DNA from: Paracoccus indicus
GTDB lineage: Bacteria; Pseudomonadota; Alphaproteobacteria; Rhodobacterales; Rhodobacteraceae
DNA length: 64,000 nt
Direction: 5' to 3'
Assembly: GCF_003056335.1 (NCBI RefSeq)
Contig: NZ_PYWA01000003.1
Coordinates: forward strand, 248,001 to 312,000
A program made the translations under genes and the position numbers. This document shows positions 8,558 to 17,394 of this stretch, one piece after another (the first letter of the stretch is position 1; each line of letters opens with the position of its first letter). The notes under the pieces are model-generated. The model had not been told where the DNA came from, searched no databases, and worked only from the letters and a program-made list of their open reading frames with translations.

Positions 8558-9382
8558 TCATTCCCGCCACAGCTTGTCGACCCATGCCGTCGGGCGCACA
8601 TAATGGCGGACATGTTTCAGGAAGCTTTCGCGGCGGTCGGACGCGAAGGCCGCCTTCAGGTGCTGACCGGGGGTGCGGATCGGGTCGGCCTCGTCCCACC
8701 GGCCCGCGATGGCATCGGGCGGGTTGAGGTTGCCGGGGAACATCACGATGCGCGTGCCCTTGGGGATACGCGGTTCGCGCAGATAGTTCATCGGGAAGTT
8801 CGGGATGCAGTGGAAGCGGAAATGCGCTAGCCATCCCTTGGGCCAGAACTTGACGCCGCCCGGCGCATTGCGGGTCACGAAACGCTGTTCATATTTGTAC
8901 TGATCGGCGGTCCCCTGCGGATCGGCGCGGAAGATCTGCTGCAACGGCGCAAGATTGCCCACCGTCATGCGATAGACGGATGTCTGGCCCATCTTCTCCA
9001 GCGGCGTATTCGGATTGCGGCCTAGGACGGTGTCATTTGGATCGCCAAATTCGAAAAAGGGGTCCAGATTGCCCGTGACGATCACGTCCAGATCCAGGAA
9101 CAGCACGACGCCCGTGACATCGCCCAGATCCCCCCAAAGGCGCGACTTGGGCCATTTTCCCTTGGTCCGCACAGGGGCGTCATAGGCGAACTCGGGCAGT
9201 GGCCTGACCGCCACATCGGGGTGCAGCCCCGTGCCGTCGTCCGTGAAACAGAACAGCCGGAAGGGCGGCGTGATGTTGCGTGCCACCATCGCATGCAGCC
9301 GGTTTACGTATTCCGGCCCGAACTTCGTGCCCCATTTGATGCAGATGATCTGCTTGATCGCCCCGTTGCGTCCGTCGCTCAT
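8558..9382 (-). CDS. Glycosyltransferase-like protein with DxD motif
   Basis: This 274-residue protein resembles Rhodobacteraceae glycosyltransferases of GT8-like fold. It starts QIICIKWGTKFGPEYVNRL (donor-site strand and helix) and carries FLDLDVIVTGNLDPFF, whose D97-x-D99 should bind the metal and nucleotide sugar. KFWPKGWLAHFRFHC and later RIVMFPGNLNPPDAI are conserved-looking C-terminal blocks. ATG 9382 is preceded by AAGGA at good spacing; an upstream ATG would add a non-family extension. It lies in an apparent two-gene operon with the HEPN-like protein. Acceptor unknown; a surface glycan is a reasonable guess. Confidence 0.75.
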   Translation of the reverse strand: MSDGRNGAIKQIICIKWGTKFGPEYVNRLHAMVARNITPPFRLFCFTDDGTGLHPDVAVRPLPEFAYDAPVRTKGKWPKSRLWGDLGDVTGVVLFLDLDVIVTGNLDPFFEFGDPNDTVLGRNPNTPLEKMGQTSVYRMTVGNLAPLQQIFRADPQGTADQYKYEQRFVTRNAPGGVKFWPKGWLAHFRFHCIPNFPMNYLREPRIPKGTRIVMFPGNLNPPDAIAGRWDEADPIRTPGQHLKAAFASDRRESFLKHVRHYVRPTAWVDKLWRE

Positions 9383-9473
9383 GTCAGGTCCTTGCCATTG
9401 CTTCCCCAAGGTTTCACACGACCGCGCCCAAGACAACGCCTGCCGGTGGCATAAACGCGTGATAACGCAGGGG

Positions 9474-9499
9474 GGCCGGGGGGTGCGAAGCCCCCGGCC
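9474..9499 (-). terminator. Stem-loop downstream of methylmalonyl-CoA mutase gene
   Basis: GGCCGGGGG pairs with CCCCCGGCC around an 8-nt loop, 15 bp past the mutase stop. There is no T-run, so it may be an RNA-stabilising hairpin or a non-canonical terminator. Confidence 0.55.
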
Positions 9500-9513
9500 A
9501 TCGCGGGACGCAA

Positions 9514-11646
9514 TCAGGGGCGGTTGGCGCGGATCAGCTTCAGGATATCCGCCGCGGCCGAGGGAATGTTGGTTCCCGGCCCGAAGATCGCCTTGACCCC
9601 TGCCTTCTGCAGGAACTCGTAATCCTGCTGAGGGATGACCCCGCCGCAGATGACCAGAATGTCGCCCGCACCCTGTGCCTTCAGCGCCTCGATCAGCTTA
9701 GGCGCCAGCGTCTTGTGACCGGCGGCTTGGCTGCTGATGCCCACCACGTGGACGTCGTTGTCCACGGCGTCCTGCGCGGCTTCCTCGGGGGTCTGGAACA
9801 ACGGGCCGACGTCGACGTCGAAGCCGATGTCGGCGAAGGCCGTGGCGATGACCTTGGCGCCGCGGTCGTGGCCGTCCTGACCCATCTTGACGACCAGCAT
9901 GCGGGGGCGGCGGCCTTCCTCCTCGGCGAAGGTTTCCACGTCGCGCTGGATCTGGGCGAAGCCCTCGTCGCCCTCATAGGCGGCGCCATAGACGCCGGCC
10001 AGCGTCTTAACCTCGGCGCGGTGACGCCCGAATTCGTCTTCCATGGCCATGCTGATCTCTCCGACGGTTGCACGGGCGCGGGCGGCCTCGACGGCTGCCT
10101 CCAGCAGGTTGCCACCCTCGCGGGCGCGGCGGGTCAGTTCGGCCAGCGCGGCATCGCAGGCGGCCTGATCGCGGGTGGCGCGGATGCGTTCCAGCCGCGC
10201 GACCTGAGAGGCGCGGACCTTGACGTTGTCCACGTCCAGGATGTCGATCGGGTCTTCCTTGTCCTTGCGGTACTTGTTGACGCCGACGATCACATCCTCG
10301 CCCCGGTCGATCAGGGCCTGACGACGGGCGGCGGTTTCCTCGATCCGCAGCTTGGGCATGCCCGATGCGACGGCCTTGGTCATGCCGCCCATTTCCTCGA
10401 CCTCCTCGATCAGGGCCCATGCCTTCTCGGCCAGCTCGGCGGTCAGGCTTTCGATGTAATAGCTGCCCGCCAGCGGATCGACGACATTGGTGATGCCGGT
10501 TTCCTCTTGCAGGATCAGCTGCGTGTTCCGCGCAATGCGGGCGCTGAAATCGGTGGGCAGGGCGATGGCCTCGTCCAGCGCGTTGGTGTGCAGCGACTGC
10601 GTGCCGCCCAATGCTGCCGACATCGCCTCATAGGCCGTGCGGACCACGTTGTTGTAGGGGTCCTGTTCCTGCAACGACACGCCCGAGGTCTGGCAATGCG
10701 TCCGCAGCATCAGGCTGCCGGGCTTCTTCGCGCCGAATTCCGACATGATGCGGTGCCACAACAGGCGCGCGGCACGCAGCTTGGCGATCTCCATGAAGAA
10801 GTTCATGCCGATGGCGAAGAAGAAGGACAGCCGCCCCGCGAAGGCATCGACATCCATGCCCGCCGCGATGGCCGCGCGCACGTATTCGCGCCCGTCGGCC
10901 AGGGTATAGGCCAGCTCCTGCACCAGGTTCGCGCCCGCTTCTTGCATATGATAGCCCGAGATCGAGATGCTGTTGAAGCGCGGCATCTCGAAGCTGGTGA
11001 ACTCGATGATGTCGGAGATGATCCGCATCGAGGGTTCGGGCGGATAGATGTAGGTGTTCCGCACCATGAACTCTTTCAGGATGTCGTTCTGGATGGTGCC
11101 GGACAGGACGGCGCGGTCGTGGCCCTGTTCCTCGCCCGTGACGATGAAGCTGGCCAGGATGGGGATGACGGCGCCGTTCATGGTCATCGACACCGACACC
11201 TTGTCCAGCGGGATGCCGTCGAATAGGATCTTCATGTCCTCGACGCTGTCGATGGCCACGCCCGCCTTGCCGACATCGCCCTCGACCCGCGGATGGTCGC
11301 TGTCATAGCCGCGATGGGTCGCCAGATCGAAGGCGACCGAGACGCCCTGCTGACCCGCATCCAGCGCCCGGCGATAGAAGGCGTTCGATTCCTCGGCCGT
11401 GGAAAAGCCCGCATACTGGCGGATTGTCCACGGACGCCCTGCATACATTGTCGCACGCGGACCACGGGTGAAGGGCGCGATGCCGGGCAGGGTGCCCAAG
11501 TGGTTCAGCCCATCCACATCCTCCTGCGTGTACAGCGGTTTGACCGGGATTCCTTCCAGCGTGTCCCATGTCAGATCATCGGGATCACGGCCTTTCAGTT
11601 CCTTCTGGGCAAGGGTCCGCCAGTCCTGAAGCGTGGGTTTTGTCAT
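9514..11646 (-). CDS. scpA: Methylmalonyl-CoA mutase, single-chain
   Basis: This 710-residue adenosylcobalamin enzyme isomerises methylmalonyl-CoA to succinyl-CoA. The N-terminal TIM barrel includes [20 protein letters not shown] and [11 protein letters not shown]. The C-terminal cobalamin-binding domain has [12 protein letters not shown], with His593 as lower axial ligand in the DxHxxG motif, followed by [12 protein letters not shown]. Both halves are in one chain, as in E. coli Sbm. AAAGGA precedes ATG 11646. It completes the propionyl-CoA route begun by PccA and PccB about 2-6 kb upstream on the same strand. The epimerase and the MeaB chaperone are not in this window. Confidence 0.97.
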   Translation of the reverse strand: MTKPTLQDWRTLAQKELKGRDPDDLTWDTLEGIPVKPLYTQEDVDGLNHLGTLPGIAPFTRGPRATMYAGRPWTIRQYAGFSTAEESNAFYRRALDAGQQGVSVAFDLATHRGYDSDHPRVEGDVGKAGVAIDSVEDMKILFDGIPLDKVSVSMTMNGAVIPILASFIVTGEEQGHDRAVLSGTIQNDILKEFMVRNTYIYPPEPSMRIISDIIEFTSFEMPRFNSISISGYHMQEAGANLVQELAYTLADGREYVRAAIAAGMDVDAFAGRLSFFFAIGMNFFMEIAKLRAARLLWHRIMSEFGAKKPGSLMLRTHCQTSGVSLQEQDPYNNVVRTAYEAMSAALGGTQSLHTNALDEAIALPTDFSARIARNTQLILQEETGITNVVDPLAGSYYIESLTAELAEKAWALIEEVEEMGGMTKAVASGMPKLRIEETAARRQALIDRGEDVIVGVNKYRKDKEDPIDILDVDNVKVRASQVARLERIRATRDQAACDAALAELTRRAREGGNLLEAAVEAARARATVGEISMAMEDEFGRHRAEVKTLAGVYGAAYEGDEGFAQIQRDVETFAEEEGRRPRMLVVKMGQDGHDRGAKVIATAFADIGFDVDVGPLFQTPEEAAQDAVDNDVHVVGISSQAAGHKTLAPKLIEALKAQGAGDILVICGGVIPQQDYEFLQKAGVKAIFGPGTNIPSAAADILKLIRANRP

Positions 11647-11703
11647 GATCCATCCTTTCCCGCGGCCCGTTCGCCCCTATATTCAAGGGAAGACGAGGTG
11701 CCG

Positions 11704-12246
11704 ATGAAGTTGAAATTCCTGTTTTTCGTGATGGCCCTGTCGGCCATGGGCCCCGGGCGCGATGCGCCGCCGCCCGACGTCCCGAACCCCGAAACCGCCG
11801 TTCGACCGAACCCCGCACGCCTGCCGCCCATCGCGCAGACCAGCGTCGAGCCCGAGGATCCTGCCAGCATCGTCCCGCCCGAGGTCAGCTTCCTGTCCGC
11901 AGATGATGCCACCCCCGATGATTTCCTGTGGAACAGCCGCCCCATCGTGGTTTTTGCCGATACCGAGGGCGACCCGGCCTTCATCGAACAGGTCGAGGCC
12001 TTGCGCCGCGGTGCTGCGGCCTTGGCGGTGCGTGACGCGGTGGTGATCCTTGACGCCGATCCAGCAGCCGACAGCATCTGGCGGCGCAGCCTGCATCCTC
12101 GGGGGTTTTCGCTGGTGCTGATCGACAAGGACGGGCAGATCAAGATCCGCAGGCCCTCGCCTTGGGACGTGCGCGAGATCGGCCGCGCCATCGACCGTCT
12201 GCCGCTGCGGCGACAGGAAATCGGGCGCGGCAGCGTATCGCGGTGA
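11704..12246 (+). CDS. DUF4174 domain protein
   Basis: This 180-residue protein begins with a hydrophobic segment (KLKFLFFVMALSAMG) that may be a signal peptide, then a Pro-rich linker of about 45 residues. The DUF4174 domain follows: DFLWNSRPIVVFADTEGD, AVRDAVVILDAD, GFSLVLIDKDGQIKIR and a C-terminal DVREIGRAIDRLPLRRQEI. The fold resembles thioredoxin-like proteins but no CxxC is present. GAGG precedes the ATG. It is divergent from the mutase gene (57 bp apart). A shorter paralogue lies about 1 kb away at 13228. Function unknown. Confidence 0.8.
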   Translation: MKLKFLFFVMALSAMGPGRDAPPPDVPNPETAVRPNPARLPPIAQTSVEPEDPASIVPPEVSFLSADDATPDDFLWNSRPIVVFADTEGDPAFIEQVEALRRGAAALAVRDAVVILDADPAADSIWRRSLHPRGFSLVLIDKDGQIKIRRPSPWDVREIGRAIDRLPLRRQEIGRGSVSR

Positions 12247-12336
12247 TCGGGCACAGGAAACTTGTGGAAATGCGGTGCGTTTCTTATATCATAAGGCAAC
12301 AGTCGCGGATTATCCGCGCCAAGCAGGGGGTCTATC

Positions 12337-12525
12337 ATGGCAGAACCACGCAAGGATCGTTCCATCCGGACCGTCGCCAAGACGCAGGCGACGCCTGAAC
12401 GCCGCCCCGAACAGACCGCCCGCCCCGAGGTTAAGAAGCCCGTGCTGAGCCGCGCCAATGAGATCGTGCGTGCTATCGGATTGCGTCCCATCACCGGCCT
12501 CTCGGGTCCGAAGATCGGCTATTGA
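12337..12525 (+). CDS. Small basic hypothetical protein
   Basis: This 62-residue protein has a Lys/Arg/Pro-rich disordered N-terminal half (PRKDRSIRTVAKTQ) and a more ordered C-terminal part, ANEIVRAIGLRPITGLSGPK. AGGGGG lies about 8 bp upstream of the ATG. It overlaps the 3' end of the convergent gene at 12491 by 35 bp, which is unusual and lowers certainty. Family unknown; the basic tail could contact nucleic acid (inference only). Confidence 0.5.
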   Translation: MAEPRKDRSIRTVAKTQATPERRPEQTARPEVKKPVLSRANEIVRAIGLRPITGLSGPKIGY

Positions 12526-13162
12526 CGGCGTCCAGACGACCACGCATCTGCGCCAGCTCATCGGGAAGCTGGCGGGCGATCATCGCCAAGGCTTCAGCAT
12601 CATCCGCATCCAGCATCTGTTCCACGGCTTCGGGCCCGTGCCGCAGGCACTCGGTCAGGACGCGAATGGCATGGATGCCGCAATCCCGCGTCTCGGCCAT
12701 CAGCGACAGATAGTCCCCCATCATCTGCGCCGCACGTTCGCCGTCGCGCCGCGCGATCCGTCGCAGATCGCCGGCCAGCGCCTCCATGATCGACAGCAGC
12801 CTGTAATACAGCACAATCGGATCGATCACCGGTGCGGGCAGGATGTGCAATTCGCTGATCACGGCGGCAAAGATGCGGTCGTTCGCCTGCGACGACAGCG
12901 TGGGCACGAAATCGCCCGATCGGATGCGGGCGATCAAGACTGCAGCATCGCTGGCCGTGGGCGTCTGCTGTTCCAGCGCCACGACGTGGGCGCGGATCTC
13001 GGCCAGAAGGGCGCGCTGGATGTCGGTCTCGCGTTCACGGCGCAGGCGGGCGTCGCGGCGACGGGTCTGGGCCGCCACCACTACCCAACCGAATGACAGG
13101 AACAGCCCCGCGATCACCGCCTGCTGAGATTGCGGGCTAAGATAGGCGTCAAGCGGCGGCAT
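12491..13162 (-). CDS. Hypothetical protein with one N-terminal membrane helix
   Basis: I do not recognise this 223-residue protein. Residues 12-31 (QQAVIAGLFLSFGWVVVAA) form one membrane segment, followed by a strongly charged RRRDARLRRERE stretch and a long helical cytoplasmic domain rich in Ala, Leu, Arg and Asp. The positive stretch after the helix implies an N-out orientation with the bulk in the cytoplasm. GAGGCTGCC precedes the ATG. It lies between two DUF4174 paralogues on the opposite strand and overlaps the small gene at 12337 tail to tail. Confidence 0.65.
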   Translation of the reverse strand: MPPLDAYLSPQSQQAVIAGLFLSFGWVVVAAQTRRRDARLRRERETDIQRALLAEIRAHVVALEQQTPTASDAAVLIARIRSGDFVPTLSSQANDRIFAAVISELHILPAPVIDPIVLYYRLLSIMEALAGDLRRIARRDGERAAQMMGDYLSLMAETRDCGIHAIRVLTECLRHGPEAVEQMLDADDAEALAMIARQLPDELAQMRGRLDAVNSRSSDPRGR

Positions 13163-13227
13163 GGCAGCCTCGGCGGGAACTGTTGCGCGAACTGGGGCGT
13201 CCTATCTGCAAGCCATAGGAGAATTCG

Positions 13228-13644
13228 ATGCGACAGGCCTGTCTTACCGCGCTGCTTTTGGCGTCCGCCCCTGTGATGTCCCCCGCCGACACCATGCGTA
13301 GCGGGGCGACCACCCTACGGATCACCCCGATCGAAACCGGCACGCTGGACGATCTGCGATGGACGGCGCGGCCCGTGGTCGTGCTGGGCGACGGCCCCGA
13401 GGTCGAGGCGCAACTGGACGCCCTGCGCACCGAAACACCCGCGTTGGTCGAACGCCAGGTCGTGGTCCTGACCGAAGGTCCGGGCGCTGCCGATGTTCGC
13501 GACAGGGTCGGAACGGGTTTCGCGGTGCTGCTGATCGGCAAGGACGGCAGGGTCAAGCTGTCGCAGACGACGCTGGTCGATCCTGCGCAGATCATCAGCC
13601 TGATCGACAGCATGCCCATGCGACAGCGTGAAGCCGACGGATGA
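13228..13644 (+). CDS. Short exported DUF4174 protein
   Basis: This 138-residue paralogue of the protein at 11704 has a signal peptide (MRQACLTALLLASAPVMSPA) and little linker. The shared blocks are LDDLRWTARPVVVLGDG, LVERQVVVLTEG, GFAVLLIGKDGRVKLS and DPAQIISLIDSMPMRQRE, the last matching the DVREIGRAIDRLPLRRQE end of its paralogue. AGGAGA precedes the ATG. Both copies sit beside the propionyl-CoA genes but on the opposite strand. Envelope location is likely; activity unknown. Confidence 0.8.
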   Translation: MRQACLTALLLASAPVMSPADTMRSGATTLRITPIETGTLDDLRWTARPVVVLGDGPEVEAQLDALRTETPALVERQVVVLTEGPGAADVRDRVGTGFAVLLIGKDGRVKLSQTTLVDPAQIISLIDSMPMRQREADG

Positions 13645-13720
13645 CACCCGGCATCGCCGCCCCGGGCCGCACCTGACGGTGTGGCAGACGTGGGGGGCAG
13701 ACATGATGCGGGGGCTTTGA

Positions 13721-15766
13721 TCATTCGAACTCCATGATGACGTCGTCGACACGCAGGCTTTCGCCGGGGGCGGCATTCACGGATTTCACCACGCCCTTCC
13801 GTTCGGCCCGCAGGATGTTTTCCATCTTCATCGCTTCGACGGTGGCAAGGGGCTGCCCCTCCTGCACCTCGTCGCCAACGGTCGCATTGATCCTGACGAC
13901 CAGCCCCGGCATCGGGCAAAGCAGGAACTTCGAGGTATCCGCCGCCTGCTTCTTCGGCATCAGACGGGCCAGTTCGGCGGCCTTCGGACGGCGGACATAG
14001 ACCCTAAGGTCGGCGCCACGGCTGCGGATGCGGAAGCCCGCCGCGATTTTGTCGACCTTCAGGACCATCCGCTGGCCTTCAACCTCGAGCTGCGCCAAGG
14101 ACTGGCCGGGGCGCCAGTCGCTCTCGATCCGGATGCGACGATCGTTGATGTGGACATCGGCGCCATCGCTGTCGGCAACGATCCTGACCTGCCATTCCTG
14201 GTCAGCCGCAAAGACGACCCAATGTTCACCGACACGACGTTCGTGGTTGCCAAGCCGGCCGCTGATGCGCGTGTCGCGGATCTCGGAGACGCGATGCATG
14301 GCAGCGGCGGCGGCGGCGATGCGTTCCAGCGCATCGGCGTCCAACTGCGCGCCTTGGAAGCCGTCGGGATATTCCTCGGCGATGAAGGCGGTGGTGATGT
14401 CGCCGGATGCGAACTTGGGGTGATCCATCACCGCCGACAGGAAGGGCAGGTTGTGGCCGATGCCCTCGACCTCGAATTCATCCAGCGCGACGCGCATCGC
14501 CTGAATTGCCTGCGCGCGGGTGGGGGCCCAGGTGCACAGCTTGGCGATCATCGGGTCATAGAACATGCTGATCTCGCCGCCCTCGTAGACACCGGTATCG
14601 TTGCGGACGGCGGTTTCGCCATACGCGGTGCCCTGTGCCAGCCATTTGCCACTGGTGACCATCGGACCGGCGGCGATTTCGGCGGGGGGGCGGTACCGCG
14701 TCAGTCGGCCGATCGAGGGCAGGAAGTTGCGATAGGGGTCTTCGGCATAGAGCCTGCTTTCCATTGCCCAACCGTTGATCTTCAGGTCCGACTGCTCAAA
14801 GGGCAGGGGGTCGCCTGCGGCCACGCGGATCATTTGTTCGACCAGATCGACGCCGGTGATCAGTTCTGTCACCGGATGTTCGACCTGAAGTCGCGTGTTC
14901 ATTTCCAGAAAATAGAAGTTGCGGTCGCCATCGACGATGAATTCGACCGTGCCCGCGCTGGTATAGCCGACGGCCTTTGCCAGGGCGACGGCCTGTTCAC
15001 CCATCGCACGGCGTGTCGCTTCTTCCAGGAAGGGCGAGGGTGCTTCCTCGATGACCTTCTGGTTGCGCCGCTGGATCGAACATTCGCGTTCGTGCAGATA
15101 GACGGCGTTGCCATGGCTGTCGGCCAGGACCTGGATCTCGATATGGCGGGGCTGGGTGACGAATTTCTCAATGAAGATGCGGTCGTCGCCGAAGCTGTTG
15201 GCGGCTTCGGACTTCGAGCTTTCGAACCCTTCGCGGGCCTCACCGGCGTTCCATGCGATCCGCATGCCCTTGCCGCCGCCCCCGGCGCTGGCCTTGATCA
15301 TCACCGGATAGCCGATCTGGTCGCTAATCTTCGCGGCCTCATCGGCATCGGCGATCAGGCCCATGTATCCGGGTACCGTGCTGACGCCCGCCTCCTGCGC
15401 CAGCTTCTTCGAGGTGATCTTGTCGCCCATCGATTCGATCGCGCCTGAGGGCGGGCCGATGAAGACGACGCCCTCGGCCTCCAGCGCCTCGGCGAACTTG
15501 CGGTTCTCCGACAGGAAGCCGTATCCGGGGTGGACCGCCTCGGCCCCCGACTGGCGGATCGCATCCATGATCTTGTCGATCACGATATAGGACTGGTTGG
15601 CGGGCGCGGGGCCGATATGGATCGCCTCATCCGCCATCTTGACGTGCAGCGCATTGCGGTCAGCGTCGGAATAGACCGCCACCGTGGCGATGCCCATCTT
15701 GCGGGCGGTCTTGATGACACGGCATGCGATCTCGCCCCGGTTTGCGATCAGGATCTTCTTGAACAT
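13721..15766 (-). CDS. pccA: Propionyl-CoA carboxylase alpha subunit (biotin carboxylase + BCCP)
   Basis: This 681-residue subunit carboxylates its own biotin with ATP and bicarbonate and supplies PccB, making methylmalonyl-CoA. The biotin carboxylase domain starts KILIANRGEIACRVI, has the ATP-grasp glycine loop KASAGGGGKGMRIA and HIEIQVLADSHGN, ERECSIQRRNQK and FLEMNTRLQVEHPVTE. A spacer domain of about 150 residues follows, then the biotin-carrier domain with VEAMKMEN, biotinyl lysine near 647. GGGAGGAG precedes the ATG. It is on the same strand as pccB, separated by four small genes, an order seen in related bacteria. Confidence 0.97.
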   Translation of the reverse strand: MFKKILIANRGEIACRVIKTARKMGIATVAVYSDADRNALHVKMADEAIHIGPAPANQSYIVIDKIMDAIRQSGAEAVHPGYGFLSENRKFAEALEAEGVVFIGPPSGAIESMGDKITSKKLAQEAGVSTVPGYMGLIADADEAAKISDQIGYPVMIKASAGGGGKGMRIAWNAGEAREGFESSKSEAANSFGDDRIFIEKFVTQPRHIEIQVLADSHGNAVYLHERECSIQRRNQKVIEEAPSPFLEEATRRAMGEQAVALAKAVGYTSAGTVEFIVDGDRNFYFLEMNTRLQVEHPVTELITGVDLVEQMIRVAAGDPLPFEQSDLKINGWAMESRLYAEDPYRNFLPSIGRLTRYRPPAEIAAGPMVTSGKWLAQGTAYGETAVRNDTGVYEGGEISMFYDPMIAKLCTWAPTRAQAIQAMRVALDEFEVEGIGHNLPFLSAVMDHPKFASGDITTAFIAEEYPDGFQGAQLDADALERIAAAAAAMHRVSEIRDTRISGRLGNHERRVGEHWVVFAADQEWQVRIVADSDGADVHINDRRIRIESDWRPGQSLAQLEVEGQRMVLKVDKIAAGFRIRSRGADLRVYVRRPKAAELARLMPKKQAADTSKFLLCPMPGLVVRINATVGDEVQEGQPLATVEAMKMENILRAERKGVVKSVNAAPGESLRVDDVIMEFE

Positions 15767-15790
15767 GGGCTCCTCCCAGGACGGAACATG

Positions 15791-15822
15791 AAAAAGCCGC
15801 CCAAAGCATGGCTTTGGACGGC
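15791..15822 (-). terminator. Rho-independent terminator of small lipoprotein gene
   Basis: The minus-strand RNA forms GCCGUCCAAAGC / GCUUUGGGCGGC with a 3-nt loop and one U-G wobble, followed by five T residues. The stem pairs better on this strand, so the direction is clear. Confidence 0.85.
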
Positions 15823-15859
15823 AATCAGTGCAGATCGCGCCGAGGCGCGGATCAGGGTG

Positions 15860-16081
15860 TTATTGGCAGAGGCGGACGTCGTTGCACAGCGCACCACCGG
15901 CCGCGCCGATGGCAGCAGCCTTGTAGATGTCGCTTTCCTTGCGACCGCCGACCTTGGCGATCGTGGCGCCGGCTGCGGCGCCGATGGCCGCGCGATCGAC
16001 GTCGGTCGGCTGGATGTTCTGGGTGCAACCAGCCAGCGCCAAGGCGCTGAGAACGGCAGCAACGGCAAATGTCTTGGACAT
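15860..16081 (-). CDS. Small glycine-zipper lipoprotein (paralogue 1)
   Basis: This 73-residue protein has a type II signal peptide ending in the lipobox LALAGC, so Cys19 should be lipidated. The mature part contains AAIGAAAGATIAKVGG and AAAIGAAGGALC, glycine-zipper repeats typical of small outer-membrane lipoproteins. The tail CNDVRLCQ has two cysteines six residues apart that could form a disulfide. Its neighbour at 16160 has the same plan and a matching tail, so the two arose by tandem duplication. A strong terminator follows. Confidence 0.8.
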   Translation of the reverse strand: MSKTFAVAAVLSALALAGCTQNIQPTDVDRAAIGAAAGATIAKVGGRKESDIYKAAAIGAAGGALCNDVRLCQ

Positions 16082-16159
16082 GTGTCAGATCCTGTCTTGA
16101 AAGAGGCAGGGACGAAACGCCGCCCCCGCCCGAATGGTTCGCCAGTTAGGCCGGAGGGA

Positions 16160-16399
16160 TCAGTAGCGGCGCTGGCAGACGCCCGCGTCGTCGCAAAGCG
16201 CGCCGGCTGCACCGCCAAGGGCCGCGCCGGTCGCGATGTCTTCGTCAAGCGCCTTGGCGATGACGGCACCGGCAACTGCACCGCCTGCGGCGCGCTGTGC
16301 GTCCGGCGACAGACCGGTCTGCATGTTGGGGTCGCAAGCGGCCAAGCCCAGAACCAGAGCCGAGATGCCACCAAGGCGGATGATGAGCGATTTTTGCAT
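16160..16399 (-). CDS. Small glycine-zipper lipoprotein (paralogue 2)
   Basis: This 79-residue protein has the lipobox LGLAAC (Cys22). The mature part has AAGGAVAGAVIAKALDED and AALGGAAGALC, then a tail CDDAGVCQRRY that parallels CNDVRLCQ of paralogue 1: both have a cysteine, two acidic or Asn residues, and CQ near the end. It lies 78 bp upstream of paralogue 1 on the same strand. The function is unknown; similar zippers occur in envelope-stress lipoproteins. Confidence 0.8.
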   Translation of the reverse strand: MQKSLIIRLGGISALVLGLAACDPNMQTGLSPDAQRAAGGAVAGAVIAKALDEDIATGAALGGAAGALCDDAGVCQRRY

Positions 16400-16526
16400 G
16401 ATAGACTGCCTGTCTTGAGAGGCCGTGTTCCGGCCGGTTGTGGATTATCTGGGGTTATCGCATACCGAACCGCGACGTCAAACTGACATGCGTGTGACAT
16501 CAACAGGTTCAGCGCCAATTCGCCCA

Positions 16527-16943
16527 TCAGATGTCGTTCCCGTCCTCGTCCATGTCGTCCCAGTCCATGTCGTCCCAATCGAATTCGGGCGGACTGTCCT
16601 TGGCGAAAAGTTCGGGGAAGGATGCTTCGGCGGCGGCCATGTCGACCTGCAGCAGCTGTTCATAGCTGGCAGGGTCGAATTCGCCGACCGCCTTGACCTC
16701 GCGGCCGATCAGCCATCCGAGGCGTCCGGCATCGAGGTTGCCACGTTCGAAGGGTTGGTCGCCGAAATGCGCGATCAGCGCCGACAGGAAGCCCGCGTCG
16801 GCGCGCCTGTCGGGGGCGCGACGGTCTTTGAACCTTTCGCGGCGCGTGATGGGGGTGGCACCCTTCTTGCGGTTTTCCCGCCGGATGGTGAACTGGTAAT
16901 CTGAGCCGGGAAGGCGCCCCGGAAAGCCGCGATGCTTCAGCAT
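16527..16943 (-). CDS. Hypothetical protein with acidic Asp/Trp/Met tail
   Basis: I do not recognise this 138-residue protein. It has a basic first third (TIRRENRKKGATPITRRERF), a folded-looking middle (GFLSALIAHFGDQPFERG, LGWLIGREVKAVGEFDPA) and a repeated acidic tail in which DWDDMDWDDMDEDG occurs twice-over. There is no signal peptide. AAGGGG precedes the ATG. It lies in the small-gene block between pccB and pccA. The charge split suggests contact with nucleic acid or a basic partner, which is inference only. Confidence 0.7.
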   Translation of the reverse strand: MLKHRGFPGRLPGSDYQFTIRRENRKKGATPITRRERFKDRRAPDRRADAGFLSALIAHFGDQPFERGNLDAGRLGWLIGREVKAVGEFDPASYEQLLQVDMAAAEASFPELFAKDSPPEFDWDDMDWDDMDEDGNDI

Positions 16944-17033
16944 GGCATGGCCCCTTTGCTGTGATGCGCGGGGGCGGCTTGGGCTGCGCGCGGGCAGGCA
17001 GGCCGCCCGCGCACGATTGTCGGACGGTGCGTC

Positions 17034-17189
17034 TTAGCCGAATTTGCCCTGATAGACAGGCTCGGTCGTGACGGGGTTGACCATCGGCGCTGCGGGCGCG
17101 GTGGGCACATAGACGTCGGCGGGCTGCTGACGCTGGCAGGCGGCGAAGGCGGAAACCAGCACCAGGCCGAGGATGATCTTTTTGGACAT
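17034..17189 (-). CDS. Very small lipoprotein (51 aa)
   Basis: This 51-codon gene encodes a type II signal peptide, MSKKIILGLVLVSAFAAC, with lipobox AFAAC (Cys18). The mature tail is Pro/Val-rich (ADVYVPTAPAAPMVNPV) and ends PVYQGKFG. AGGAG lies about 9 bp before the ATG, supporting expression. It is below common length cut-offs and easily missed. It sits between pccB and the 138-residue protein gene. A GC-rich dyad without a T-run follows at 16988-17012. Function unknown. Confidence 0.75.
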   Translation of the reverse strand: MSKKIILGLVLVSAFAACQRQQPADVYVPTAPAAPMVNPVTTEPVYQGKFG

Positions 17190-17394
17190 GGAGAAACGCT
17201 CCTGTGATGGGGACGCCGGGGCGTCCTACTGCTCGGGTTGCAGTCGGCTTGTTCGATGGCCGACTTGCGGGCGATGATACAATCGCGCCCCCGCTTCAGA
17301 CAGGCATCGCTGATGGCCCCCTGCACATGCCGGGCGCCCTGTGGCCTTGCTGCATCATTCACGCAGTTGTGCATCGGCGTTTCTTCCCCGGCGG

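Noticed and set aside
16988..17012. GCGCGGGC/GCCCGCGC dyad after the 51-residue lipoprotein gene
   Set aside because: No T-run on either strand and GC-only stems are frequent at this base composition; not called as a terminator.
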